Position numbers and translations under genes: made by a program. This document shows positions 1 to 10,005 of a DNA stretch of 22,403 nt, one piece after another (position 1 is the stretch's first letter; each line of letters opens with the position of its first letter). Location: NCBI GenBank assembly GCA_910592005.1, contig CAJVPP010001141.1, forward strand, positions 1 through 22,403, written 5' to 3'. This DNA comes from Funneliformis mosseae (taxonomy: Eukaryota; Glomeromycota; Glomeromycetes; Glomerales; Glomeraceae). The notes under the pieces are model-generated. The model had not been told where the DNA came from, did not search any database, and saw only the letters and a program-made list of their open reading frames with translations.

Positions 1-610
1 ACAATACTCCGTTGCGATAATACTAAAATAACTATCCTTCCACCTTTACCCAAATTCTTAACGGAACTTGATTGCTCATATACTCAAATAATTAAGCTAC
101 CAACTTTACCAAACTCCTTAACAAAACTTATTTGCTCTTATACTCTAATAACTATCCTACCAAATTTACCCAATTACTTAACTACACTCGGTTGTTATAG
201 CACTAGAATAAATAGCTTACCAATTCTACCCAACTCATTAAAAGACCTTTTTTGCTCTGATACTCCAATAACTATCCTACCAACTTTACCCAACTCCTTA
301 ACAAATTTTAATTGTTCTAATACTCTAATAACTATCCTACCAAGTTTACCAACTCCTTAACTACACTCAGTTGTCATAATACTAAAATAAATAGCTTACC
401 AACTTTACCCAACTCCTTAACATCTCTTATTTGCTCTTACACTCCAATAACTATCCTACCAACCTTACCCAACTTCTTAACGTTACTTTTTTGCTATAAT
501 ACTGAAATAACTATCCTACCAACTTTTCCCAACTCCCTAACTCAACTTAACTGTGACAATACTTTAATAACCAGCTTACCAAATTTACCCGATTCCTTAA
601 CGTTTATCAT
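1..610 (+). repeat. 60-bp tandem repeat encoding LRRs
   Basis: About ten direct copies with a 60-bp period and a consensus core near 'ACTATCCTACCAACTTTACC'. One copy, at 301-359, is 59 bp long because of the missing C. Substitutions between copies mostly sit at variable LRR positions, and the LP and leucine codons are held. This indicates a coding repeat under selection until recently, not satellite DNA. Confidence 0.9.
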
Positions 611-632
611 ACCTAAATCTTTAAATTTATAA
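1..632 (+). pseudogene. 3' part of a 20-residue leucine-rich-repeat gene, frameshifted (5' end outside window)
   Basis: Frame 1 is open from base 1 to a TAA at 358-360. The same repeat then continues in frame 3 from about 351 to a TAA at 630-632. Both parts encode a 20-residue unit of the form LPNSLTxLxCSxTxIxxLPxLP, about 10 copies. This spacing and the LPxLP signature match the short YopM/IpaH-like LRR class, not the 24-28-residue fungal LRRs seen elsewhere in the window. The frame changes because the CCC of 'TTTACCCAACTCC' is CC near 349-350, a one-base loss. Both sides of the break keep the repeat reading intact, so the lesion is recent, a strain difference or an assembly error. The last unit ends in a short non-repeat tail (SLTFIIPKSLNL). 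There is no start codon in the window. LRRs are protein-binding scaffolds; the partner cannot be told. Confidence 0.7.
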
Positions 633-1740
633 CTTTTTGATAAATCCCACATAACATAATTTTAAAGTTCTTTTTGGAGAGTAATTTATTATAAGCTTTC
701 ACATAATTTAAATTAAATTATTGTACCTAAGTATTGGCACATTAAACTTTGAAATATATAGACAATTTGAATGTTATTTCCTTATTCTTAAAGAAATTAT
801 TTATTAATAAGACAGCGTTAAAATATTTGAAGTTTTCATTAAACTTTCCTTTTTTATTTTAAAATTATATTTAGCAGCGTTTTTTTACATTAAAATCAAG
901 CGTAATATTTCAGATTTGTGAATATAATTGAACTTGAACTTATTTAAGAAATTCCCTTCATATTCTCAATTTATTACATTTCAACTCAAAAAAAAATCTT
1001 CTAGCTACATTAAAAGATTTGTTTTAAATCATATGTTTAAATATATTTATATTGACCAAATTAATCTTAAATCAGTCCATTATTAGAGTAGAATATATTA
1101 ACAAAAAAAAAAAGCTTTTAGCGCTAAAATAAATGAATAAACAATGTTAATTATTCTCTGTCTTCAAATTAGGCTTTGAGTTAAAATTTTACTATTATAA
1201 TTTTTCGATTTCGGCAAAGATCACTAGTGTTTATAAAAAGAAATTAAATTTCGTAATAAGCGCAATAAAGCTAATAAAGATTTGGGTTCCATCCATTCTT
1301 TTTTAGATTCATTTTTTTTTTTAAAATAAATTTTATTTTTAATTAAATAAATTTTTAATATAAATTAAATCTCACACAGCGGGCGGAAAGCATTATTATT
1401 TCACGTTATGCCATCATGCCATCATTGGGCCCAAAAGGCAATTTCAATGTACTACACTACACCTTTATTTACGTAAATAATGAGGAATAGAATCATAATA
1501 TTCATTAAACAAGAGATCAAAATTGCCGTCGGTTTTCCTCATTCATAATCATTGTGAATATTGTAATTATCATTCAATCTCAACTACTTTTGTTCTTGTT
1601 CAAAATTCACAATGAGATATTTTTGTTCCAATTCTACCTTAGGACCATAATTGTAATATAACAAGTCGAATTAAACTACCATTCCGAAATTGAGTACATA
1701 ATTGTTTCGTAGTAATTTTTTTTCGAACTAATTCATTTGC
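633..1740. other. AT-rich intergenic stretch, no gene assigned
   Basis: This stretch separates the LRR gene end from the convergent minus-strand gene. It is strongly AT-rich with several short A and T runs. A local GC-richer patch at 1380-1440 holds a doubled 'GCCATCAT' and the 10-bp palindrome TTGGGCCCAA (1425-1434). The minus strand has a short open segment around 1520-1670, interrupted by stops, that I could not connect to a gene. Confidence 0.5.
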
Positions 1741-2405
1741 TTATGGATGTAATTTCTGGGGATCACTGTTCATCATTCCTTTTAATATTCTTTTTCCTAA
1801 ATGAAAAAAATATCCATTCCACTATTTATTAAATTGGGAAATTCATCAAAGAATGCTTAAAGTGCGGCTTCACGTAATAATATCAATTGATTTAAAAAGT
1901 CATTCATACATCTTCCGCATCAGCAGGTACATGAATCGTACAAGTTGTCGTCCATGATCCAAAATAATGTTTGAGATTAATATCAAATATTGGGTATCTT
2001 TGACTGACCACTAGCATTATTGACCATTGGGTTTCGAAGTCGGGATCGGGATCATGTTCCTTAGAGCTTATAGGAGTCATGAATGTTTGGGGAAACTCAT
2101 TAAATGAGACTATTTCTTAATATGTATTGAAAGAATTATTATATTAACAAATAAAGTTACTATCTAGATTATCATTTGTTTTGCCCTCCCGCGTACCGTT
2201 GTTAAGCGATAATGAATTACTTTCTTATATTATAAAAAATTCAAGTTTAAATACAAATTTTTTTTTTAAAAGAAAATAAACGATCTTACAATTTCATGAT
2301 GGCATCTTTACAAGCACGACTGTTATCATGGCGAATTAAATAAATAACTTAAAAAAAAATTTCAAATAAATTCGGTGATTTCTTCTTAATATTCCCAAAT
2401 CCCAT
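1741..2405 (-). CDS. probable small multi-exon protein of unknown function (hand-built model)
   Basis: No family recognised. Open segments join by phase: exon b, 2347 or earlier to 2290 (donor GTAAGA); exon c, 2219-2161 (donor GTAACT); exon d, 2109-1910 (donor GTATGA); exon e, 1821-1741 (TAA). Acceptors are AAAG, AATAG and AATAG, and the introns are 70, 51 and 88 nt. Exon d is the most convincing: 66 codons, clearly GC-richer than its surroundings, reading through ETQWSIMLVVSQRYPIFDI and GSWTTTCTIHVPADAED. The product ends WNGYFFHLGKRILKG...QKLHP. The 5' end is unsettled. A good ATG in strong context lies at 2405 (MGFGNIKKKSPNLFE), but a TAA in the same frame at 2351-2349, beside a T9 run, separates it from exon b. 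An unseen intron, a homopolymer error or a different first exon are all possible. At minimum, an ATG inside exon d (2080) begins an 83-residue product. Confidence 0.42.
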
Positions 2406-2597
2406 CTCAATATATTTTAAGTTCTCCCTTCAAAACATTAAAAGTAAAAGTAAAGAACTTTATTATTTATTGTGAGTGCTCTACAAAATGTAATCAAAAT
2501 AAAATATAGATGATAATGAAAACAAACTCATTCAAGTTGAATTTTATTTTTTTAATTAAAAATGAAAATCACAAAAATATACGTATATATTTCTTTT

Positions 2598-4292
2598 TTA
2601 GAAACTAAACTTGATCCTTTGATGCTTATTTAATTCAGCTTGTTTGACTTGGCTAATTCTATAACAACCCCTCGCTAAAACAAACTTCAAATTTTCTAAA
2701 TTATCACATAAAAATTGTAATATCTCATCATCAGCATCATAAACTAAACTAATATCTAAATGTTCCAAATTTTTAGACCAATGGGCGATTTGCTTTAGAT
2801 TTTTATTTGAAATCTCACAATAATCCAAAATCAACTTTTTCACTTTTGAATAAGATTTATCTTCTTTAGAAGGAACATCATAAGTTTCTGCTTCTAAAAT
2901 CTTACTACTAAAAAATGAAACGTGTTCAATATTAGATTTAATGATAGTAGAAAAGGATTTTCCGGATATCTGTAATAAAGACTTGAGGTAAATGGTTTTT
3001 AATTCAGTAAAATATTTTAATACATCATAAAGTCCATGACCAATGTTACAACATCCACTTAAATCAAGAAATGAAAGTTTTTTACATCCTTGCCCAATAT
3101 TCTTTAGACCTTCACATGTAACTAGACTAAATGACAAAGAGAGGTGAACCAGATTTGGACAATATTGAGCAATAATATCTGCGCCAACATCAGTAATTTT
3201 TGGTTTACTGATTCCCAAATCCAATTTACGAAGTCTTGGTATCTGCGGGATAAGACTTTTAACTATTAAATCCGAGGTAAAACCACGATACATGTATAAT
3301 TTTTGTAATCCTTGAAGATTTTTTACCATGGGAATCAAGGTAATTGCTGGTGCATTTGAGCAATGTGATATTACGAGAGTTGAAAGTCGTCTACATCTTT
3401 CTAATAATCTTTGTAATGCAGTCGAAGTAACATACGTGCAGAATCTAGATTTTGATTTTAATTTTTTTTTTTTTTTTTTTTTTTTAAAGAGATGGTTAGA
3501 AAAATAAATCCTTTTGAAAACATTAAAAAAAAAAAAAAAATAAATAATGAAAAAAAGAAAACCAATTTACCCCATGTTTAAAAAGGTGAGTTCCGTACAA
3601 TGCATTCCGATATAATCCAAAGATTTGTTTGAGAGACTTGTACATCCGAATAATTTTAATTTCCTTAGGCGATGACATGATTCCGTCAAGTTTTTTATTA
3701 CTTCATCAGTAACCGTGTAACAATTATAAAAATTGACGTTCTCAAGGTTTGGTATATTTGGAAACAAATCGCAAAACATCTTTTCGGTGATATTCGCTTT
3801 TTTATGAATCTTGGATAAGTCAAGTTTTATAACGAAATGACCATAATATCTTGTTGAATGAAAATAAGTTTGATTTGCTAAAGGAGTCGGGGATCCCACC
3901 GTTTCATCACCTTCACCTACATCATCATCAGAAGTTTCTGATTTGGAAGTTTCTGCAACGGAGCTCAAGTAAGCAGCTATAAGTTTATCCCAATTTTCTA
4001 ATGCCCGTTTCCTTCTCGTCTTTGATATCATTTGCAATATTTCATGAAATCTTGAAAATGTTTCATAATTTTTAAATTTTGTTGTGTGCCATATGTAGAA
4101 AGCTGTGATTACATGATGCCATGCTTGATTAACTTGAGCACATGATAACAGGTCCGTGACCGAACAAAGAAAACCAAATATGTTGACTAGAATTTCTGGA
4201 GGCAACGAAGAAGAAGGAAGTACATTTCCGTTCGTTTCTTTCATGGTCGTACAAGGAAGAACATTGTCCAAAGTAGAAATTTTGTCTTCCAT
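2598..4292 (-). CDS. F-box / leucine-rich-repeat protein (SCF substrate adaptor)
   Basis: Two exons, 4292-3571 and 3444-2598, joined across a 126-nt intron (donor GTAAAT, acceptor CTAG), give 522 residues. The splice turns ...LNMG into LNMGFCTYVTSTALQRLL, which restores the LRR rhythm. An F-box lies at about residues 30-68 (LPPEILVNIFGFLCSVTDLL). After an acidic spacer (SETSDDDVGEGDE, around 140) come cysteine-containing LRRs of the AMN1/Grr1/FBXL type (for example NLENVNFYNCYTVTDEVI and LRKLKLFGCTSLSNKSL) to the C-terminus. In this family the F-box binds Skp1 in an SCF ubiquitin ligase and the LRRs choose the substrate, which is unknown here. I chose the ATG at 4292 (context ATAATGG). The frame stays open upstream to 4436, but that part starts at a TTG and runs through a polypyrimidine stretch that is probably leader or a leader intron. 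Confidence 0.85.
3462..3540. repeat. T24 and A16 homopolymers inside the F-box gene intron
   Basis: T24 at 3462-3485 and A16 at 3525-3540 face each other within the 126-nt intron at 3445-3570. In the pre-mRNA (minus strand) they could pair as an A/U hairpin with a loop of about 40 nt. The flanking exons have no comparable runs. Confidence 0.85.
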
Positions 4293-5118
4293 TATTTGAA
4301 CTAAAAAGAGGAAAAAAAAAAAAAAAGAGTTATTACCAAAAATGAGTTTTGAATAAGGGTCACTATTTATATGATTGTTTATTTGTAATACATGTGCAAT
4401 TTCGGCTAAATTACAATCTTGTGACCGTAGATCCAATATATATTTAACTTTTAACGATTACATTTTTCGATCATCATCATTACACAATTGATTTTTAACT
4501 GGCGTTGAAGTTGTTTTTACTCCATTAATACAAGCTCATTCAAGTAAATCATTGACAAGAATATTTATATATCGATATGTGAAAATGAAGTTAATAATTC
4601 ACTGCAAGCTAGTTTTCAATTGGTATTACGTAATCGGCAAGGTTCCATAAATCGTTTAAGATGGGTAATATCTTAATTAGAAGAAATTATAATTTAGGGA
4701 TTAACGTGATTAACGTTATAGGTCATATAATAAATTCAAGAATAAATTCCTCGCATTATCTCGTCCACACTTCATTAAATGATCTCTTGATTGAATATTA
4801 TTTATTCTCAGCGGTTGCTTTTTATTAAATTTGCTTGATAAATCATTACTTGATAATTACTGATATTTTAACAGATGTAAACTTAATTTATAATGTGTCA
4901 AAGCGCAAAGATAATTATTTGTTTTGATTGATAATTCAAATTTGGGAATAAATAGGCTAAATAAATTCCACAATAAAATAAAATAAAATAAAATTTACAA
5001 CAGTAATAGCGAGGTGGTTATTATATTGTGTCTCAATGCCAAAAAATTTAAGTTTCTAGATCTCGGACGACATATTTTATAATGACGTTCATACAGATGT
5101 CGGCGCAATGAATATAAA
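4293..5118. other. intergenic, minus-strand promoter region of the F-box gene plus a short microsatellite
   Basis: There is no coding signal beyond the leader-like open frame to 4436. A short (AAAAT)n array occupies about 4973-4995. An A/T-rich TATA-like stretch at 4436-4446 (read TTAAATATATT on the minus strand) may serve the F-box gene. The right edge is the 3' flank of the DUF3455 gene. Confidence 0.4.
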
Positions 5119-6062
5119 TTAATGATAAAACCAATATTGAAATAAAAATTCACTCAAGATTTCATCACCATTTTCATATTTCGTCCCACCTACAAAAGAA
5201 AATTATCAGTAAATTTCAAAATTCCTAATATAAATAGTTTTCTTTTTTTCATGAAGTGACTTACATTCATTAGCAGGAGGCGGCATTCCTTTTTGAGTAT
5301 TTACACGAAGGATATATGTATTATCAGCAAATGCACCATATCCCCCGGTTGCCTATCAATCGAAAAAAATATAAATTTTTTTTTTTTTTTTAAAAAAAAA
5401 TATAAACAAAATTTAATAAATATAATTATTTTCAAACTTACGGTTACTTTCAGTGAAAGCCAATAATCATTATCAATGCCATCAGGTGATGTGACTGCTG
5501 CGGCAAGCGATGTAATCACATAAGAGTCATCACCTGGTGCCAAAGATTTCCAAATTGCCAAACCACCATTTACGGCTTTAATTTCAAAGGGATTATTAGC
5601 CCTCTGTGTTATTCCAAAAAAAAATAAAATCTTGCATTTATTTTACTTACGTTTTTCTAGAAAGAAATGCTCGGCGACTTCATATTTTGTAATAAACATC
5701 TCCTTCTTTGTGATATCATTGATAAGTGTTGTATCAATTGCGCGAGTGAAAACCCATTCTGAAGTAGTAGTATTGCAAACGTATACGTTTAAACCCAAGG
5801 CGTAAAGTAAAAATTTAAAGTCGTTTCCTTCTGGCACTTGGATTTCGTTCGGTATAGTTGGATAATCAGGTTGTTCTACATGATGAGACAATTCGGGCTA
5901 TCAGTGGCTAGTTAAATATTGATGTGAAAAGTATTGCAATTGATTATTTAAAAGTTTACGTGTAACTGAACCGATTTTTTTTACGAATGGGGCTGGATTT
6001 GAATCTATTATAGAAACTAATAACGAAATGGCAAAAATTAAAGCGAATTTCATATTGACCAT
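5119..6062 (-). CDS. secreted DUF3455-family protein, five exons
   Basis: Exons 6062-5985, 5897-5651, 5575-5442, 5352-5265 and 5189-5119 give 205 residues; introns are 87, 75, 89 and 75 nt. Donors are GTAAAA and three GTAAGT; acceptors are GATAG, AAAG (after a CTAAT branch site), GATAG and TGTAG. Residues 1-25 form a signal peptide (MKFALIFAISLLVSIIDS core). The mature part shows the DUF3455 pattern: VPEGNDFKFLLYALGLNVYV with a following Cys, a conserved Trp (SEWVF), HFFLEK joined to PVNGGLAIWKSL, SPDGIDNDYWLSLKVT, GGYGAFADNTYILRVNTQKG and a terminal QYWFYH. Family function is unknown; members are secreted fungal and bacterial proteins. The second Met (6053) is an equally possible start. The exon 2/3 junction uses an AAG acceptor; the nearer CACAG and CAGAG sites break the frame. 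Confidence 0.85.
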
Positions 6063-6134
6063 TAAAGAATTAAGTGGTATATATTAAAGAGAATTTGTCT
6101 TGTAGACAAGTTGAAGGAAACTCGAATGTTGGCC

Positions 6135-6142
6135 TTTATATA
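6135..6142 (-). promoter_or_regulatory. TATA box of the DUF3455 gene
   Basis: TATATAAA on the minus strand, inside the palindrome CTTTATATAAAG, lies 73 nt upstream of the first ATG at 6062. That is a usual distance for a short fungal 5' leader. It is the clearest core promoter element in the window. Confidence 0.6.
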
Positions 6143-8176
6143 AAGAATAAACATGCGAATGCAGCTCCATGTTTCGAAGGAATTCAATTATTTAGAAATC
6201 TATTTTTGATGCAATATTTATTTTTAAAACTAATCTAATTTAGATAAATTAATTGTTTATTCGTCGTATGACAAGGCTTTTTTTTCCTACATCGAATGTT
6301 AATGAAATTCACATAATAGGATAAATTAGATAAATTAAAGGTCAAACTAATTGATACTTTCTTCAAGGTAAATTATTAAAAAAAAAAAAAAAAGAGAGAA
6401 GGAATTTTTTTGAAAAAAAATGGTTCAAAACCTTATTTCTTTTATTGCAAAAGTAAAACTGTTTCAGCGATATGGTTGAATTCTTTGTTATTTACAATCT
6501 AATGTCGGCATGGCCCAGCAAGTTAGAAAGTACACAAAATTCGCCCTGCATTTATCAATAAATTAGGTTTCGCTCATAATTATAAAAATATGGGCGTTAG
6601 AATTTTTGGTGTTTCTTTACACAACTTCAAACAATAAGGCCATTATTCTTTTGATCATGTGTGACAAAGTTAACTTTATTCTAAAATTAGAAATTCTAAA
6701 TTTTTTATATTATTTCTTTTTTAGAAATAATGAAAATAAATTGCAAGATCAATTGAGTAAATAACATAATGGAAGGATTTTCATAATATTGAACCTTCCA
6801 AATTTTACGGGATCTTGCAAGTTAAAACCATACAAGTAATTCCATGAATGTCTTTTAAATTTTATTCCTTAAACTCCATTTATAGTCTTTCCAAGGTTTA
6901 TGTTAAAATTTTACTAAGTCAATATATAAATATTTTTATTAATTGTGATAAAATTCAAGGGTTGTTTCAACCTAATTGGATTTGGCTAAAATTCCAGGTT
7001 TTTTTTAACAAGGTTTATTTAATATATATAATAAGGAATTTAATGCATAAAGTCGTAAAAAATATATATTTTTTTAATTCATTGGAGATGACGGATTTTA
7101 ATTAAGCGCAAAGGTATTTATAGTCTTGTTCGAGCTTTGGTCTTTCAAAGGTTTTTTTTTTTTTTCGTCAGGTTATTTATTAATCAAATTTATTAAGATA
7201 TTTGAGGGAAAACGTAATCATCGAATTATTAAGCAATGATATCAGAAAGCACTTTCCGTCATTTTCTCATCGTTCCTTTTTCATGAAACAGCAATGAGCA
7301 GCGCTAACAAGAGTTACATCAGCGAGACTATTGAAGAGTTGTATTGCAAACAAACAATCGTAAATTAAAAGCGTAAATTAATTTATTCCCTTTTTTAGTT
7401 GAATTTTTTTTGGTATAATCGTAATAATATATTATATTCTGAAATGATGAATTCTTAACAATTAGCTTAATATGATATAAAGAATAGTTATTTTAAATAA
7501 ATATTTATGGTTCCAAAATCCTTTCATGACAACAAAGAGTTTTATAAGCAATCTAACAAAGTCAAATCGAATTTGTTTATGCCCATTAATAATGAAATGT
7601 TAGCATCGCATCGTCTTTTTAAAAGAGAATGAATTTACTGACTTGAATAACCTAACGTTTTATTACGCTTTTATAAAAAATGTATTGCACGGAAAAATTA
7701 CGTATAAAGAAATCTCGGTTAAAAATAATTACAAGAATTGATAGCTTTCATGCAAGCATGATGATCATGAAATTCTAATTTGAAATTTAAAATCCTAATT
7801 TTTTATTTTTCGATAAGATTCGTATCGAACAACGAACTCAAAATCTTTTCAATAGGGTGTCCTTTCTTCGATTTTAATTATTTTCAATAAAGTAAATATG
7901 TGTCTAAATTTAAAAGAAAGGTGGAACGAAAGTTTTTGTTTTTATTATTCTCAGAAATGATAAGTTGGTTTAAAGATTAACCATTTTTATTAAGATTATA
8001 AATTTAGTGGCGCTTTATTAAAAAAAAAAAAAAATAAAACCCCTATTTATGCTAAAAATATTTTTAAATAGGTGATACATTCAAAAATTTCTTGTCGACA
8101 CACATAGCTAAAGATGGTAAATCATATAAAGTACGATATCTAAATTAAAATTTCGAACGAAAAGATACTGTTCATA
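6143..8176. other. 2-kb AT-rich intergenic region, no supported gene
   Basis: This lies between two minus-strand genes, so it holds the upstream region of DUF3455 and the 3' flank of the membrane protein. It contains several A/T runs (6380-6393, 7151-7165, 8020-8034). An 85-codon plus-strand ORF at 6848-7105 is AT-driven and hydrophobic, with no motif. A short coding-like tail at about 7235-7369 (+) reads ...SSANKSYISETIEELYCKQT and stops; it may be a remnant but cannot be tied to a gene. Confidence 0.4.
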
Positions 8177-8586
8177 TCATGTCAACCTAGCTGCTCTTCT
8201 AACATCAGGGGAAACAGTGGCACCAGTATGATTAAGTCTTGGACATATAGTAAAATTTCTGCTCTTAAAAAGTCTATAAACCTATAATAAAAGAACGGAA
8301 ACATTTAATTAACTATAAAACAACAAACGATATTCAAAATTTGAAAATACTCACTTGAACCGTCAAAATAATGTGAAAGATGGTCAGCACTAACACCAAG
8401 AATAAAAATATAGAAATAAGAACACCAAGAACATATAATTTGTTTCGAAAGTAAAGGATTGCCCCAAGTGTCCCAGAAGATCCACCGTGTATGAACCCAA
8501 TGCTAATAATTACACCAAATAAAATAACGATTGTTTCTCCAAAAAAGAAATATCTAAAACTTGATTCATCATTAAGTCTAACCAAT

Positions 8587-8628
<42 letters not shown>

Positions 8629-9110
8629 GACGATTAACGTACGTACGTATTGAATATATGCAAGGACCAAAGGCAATTAAACCGTTCATTTGCTTACTTG
8701 AATGCAAGATAAAGACTTAAATGTCTACCAAAGAAATCACCAAATGGCAACAAGATCAGGTAAATGATTGAAGCTATTAATTGAGATACAACACTTAAAC
8801 CATTATTCGTCATTATCGCAGTTACAACATCAACACACGAATTCACTAATAACGTTATAACGTATACTAAATGATATAATGTTAGCATTAGCTTTCCTTC
8901 CTATTCTTTTTATGCAATATCACAAACAAAATTCAACGTACGTTTTGATAGCATGTAACTTCTTTTCAATAACGTTTTCTCCCTTTCAGGGAAATCTTCA
9001 AGATTATGATAAATTATCGGGTAAAATGATGGCCAGTTGTTTGGCGGTGGTGGTGGTGGTGGTGGTCGTTGTGGGTCATGTTGTATTACTACTATCGTAT
9101 ATTGTGACAT
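8177..9110 (-). CDS. four-span membrane protein with polyproline N-terminus, function unknown
   Basis: Not recognised. Exons 9110-8942, 8866-8698, 8577-8355 and 8281-8177 give 221 residues in perfect phase. Donors are GTACGT, GTAAGC and GTGAGT; acceptors are TTTAG (with a CTAAC branch point 16 nt upstream), GGTTAG and TATAG; introns are 75, 120 and 73 nt. The start at 9110 follows an in-frame TAA directly, so no coding extends upstream. Residues 1-56 are polar with eight prolines in a row (about 16-23). Four hydrophobic spans follow at about 57-75, 80-98, 127-148 and 160-184, the third ending in a glycine/serine-rich HGGSSGTLG. The C-terminal tail is basic (RLFKSRNF, RRAARLT). Both ends are probably cytosolic. 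Spacing and size resemble tetraspan proteins, but no defining motif is visible. Confidence 0.75.
8586..8626. repeat. T8A33 homopolymer tract in intron 2 of the membrane-protein gene
   Basis: T8 (8586-8593) runs directly into A33 (8594-8626), all inside the 120-nt intron 8578-8697. On the coding strand this is T33A8 just before the acceptor, so it doubles as an overlong polypyrimidine tract. Confidence 0.85.
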
Positions 9111-9299
9111 TTATTCAATTTCCTAATTCCTTGCAAGAAGAAGAAAATAAGATCGTTAGCATGATGGCTTTGCTATTTGAAAATGTTTTTTCTCTAAGCC
9201 ACATTTGAATAACGATAAGCCACAAACATTTTCCTTTGTCGTTTTATGTTTTGCGCAGCACTTATCTCGAAAATAATTAATAAATAATTACCTCATTTT
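9111..9299. other. upstream region of the membrane-protein gene
   Basis: This is the minus-strand promoter and leader side. The 9-mer TGTGGCTTA occurs twice on the minus strand, about 24 nt apart (roughly 9195-9227). No convincing TATA box is seen. Confidence 0.35.
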
Positions 9300-9529
9300 A
9301 TGTATCAGACACATGAAGCCGAATATCAACCTAGCCAAAAATGTAACCAATTATATCCAGAATTTGGCAATGATGATCTCAAATTTTTCTTACAAAAATG
9401 CTTCATAAATATTTTTTATTATTTTTATTTTTCTCTGCCATGATCCAGCAGTGGACAACTCTTGTTAAATTATTTCCAACACTTTTGATAAATTTAGTTC
9501 CCTGATAAAAAGTGATTGCAGCAGCTTTA

Positions 9530-9561
<32 letters not shown>

Positions 9562-10005
9562 GGAATATGCATTAAGTTCGGTCGGTCCAAAATTTTTACT
9601 TTGAAAATTTCTCCAAATACATGAATGAATTAGTTAGTCATTGGAATTTCTTCCTCGAATCCAACGTCCCCATGAATAATGAAACAAATGTGATATTCAA
9701 AATTTTCTATGAGCTAATACCATTCATTAATTATATAACAGATTAATGTTTGACGATACCGTGCATCTCAGAAAGATATTTATTATTTATAATGAGTGGT
9801 TCGCATAAAATGCTAGTTCTTTCAACTTCTTTCTGTATGAGCAGATCTTTCCCAAGATAGAGCGAGATTCACAACGAATTTCCGATATATCGGTGACTGG
9901 AAAAATTGAAGGTACAACTGAAGAGATAAAAATAATAATGAATAAAAAAAAATGGATAAAGGTTAGAATCAAAGGATGGCAAAACAAATTATATGAATAA
10001 CCCAC
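9300..10005. other. cluster of short coding-like segments, no gene model
   Basis: Several segments are GC-richer than their flanks and read open for 35-60 codons. Plus strand: about 9304-9450 (MYQTHEAEYQPSQKCNQLY...), 9578-9746 (...NFYFENFSKYMNELVSHWNF...) and 9808-9996 (...YEQIFPKIERDSQRISDI... ending KGWQNKLYE). Minus strand: about 9530-9410 (...GTKFIKSVGNNLTRVVHCWI). I tried GT-AG joins on the plus strand and each hits a stop. A T29 tract (9533-9561) sits in the middle. The 72-codon hydrophobic minus ORF at 9787-10005 is most likely the shadow of the polar plus-strand segment. The region could be a decayed gene or a gene with atypical exons. Confidence 0.3.

Noticed and set aside
1520..1670. 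Minus-strand open segment (VELEQKYLIVNFEQEQK)
   Set aside because: Looks protein-like, but stops lie immediately before and within it, and no donor or acceptor links it to the 1741-2405 gene.
5560..5620. Nearer acceptors (CACAG, CAGAG) for DUF3455 exon 3
   Set aside because: Both put the protein out of frame with exon 2. The AAAG site at 5576 keeps frame, has a CTAAT branch point and restores the family-like HFFLEKPVNGG.
6422..6432. tRNA T-loop-like GGTTCAAAACC
   Set aside because: The flanking bases do not form the 5-bp T stem, and no acceptor stem or anticodon arm is present.
6848..7105. 85-codon plus-strand ORF
   Set aside because: Strongly AT-driven composition, Ile/Lys/Asn/Phe-rich, no motif, no splice partner and no GC rise over its flanks.
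8879..9208. 109-codon plus-strand ORF with a polyvaline run
   Set aside because: It is the complement of exon 1 and intron 1 of the minus-strand membrane protein. The valines are the reverse of the CCA proline codons, and the minus model is supported by four phase-correct exons.
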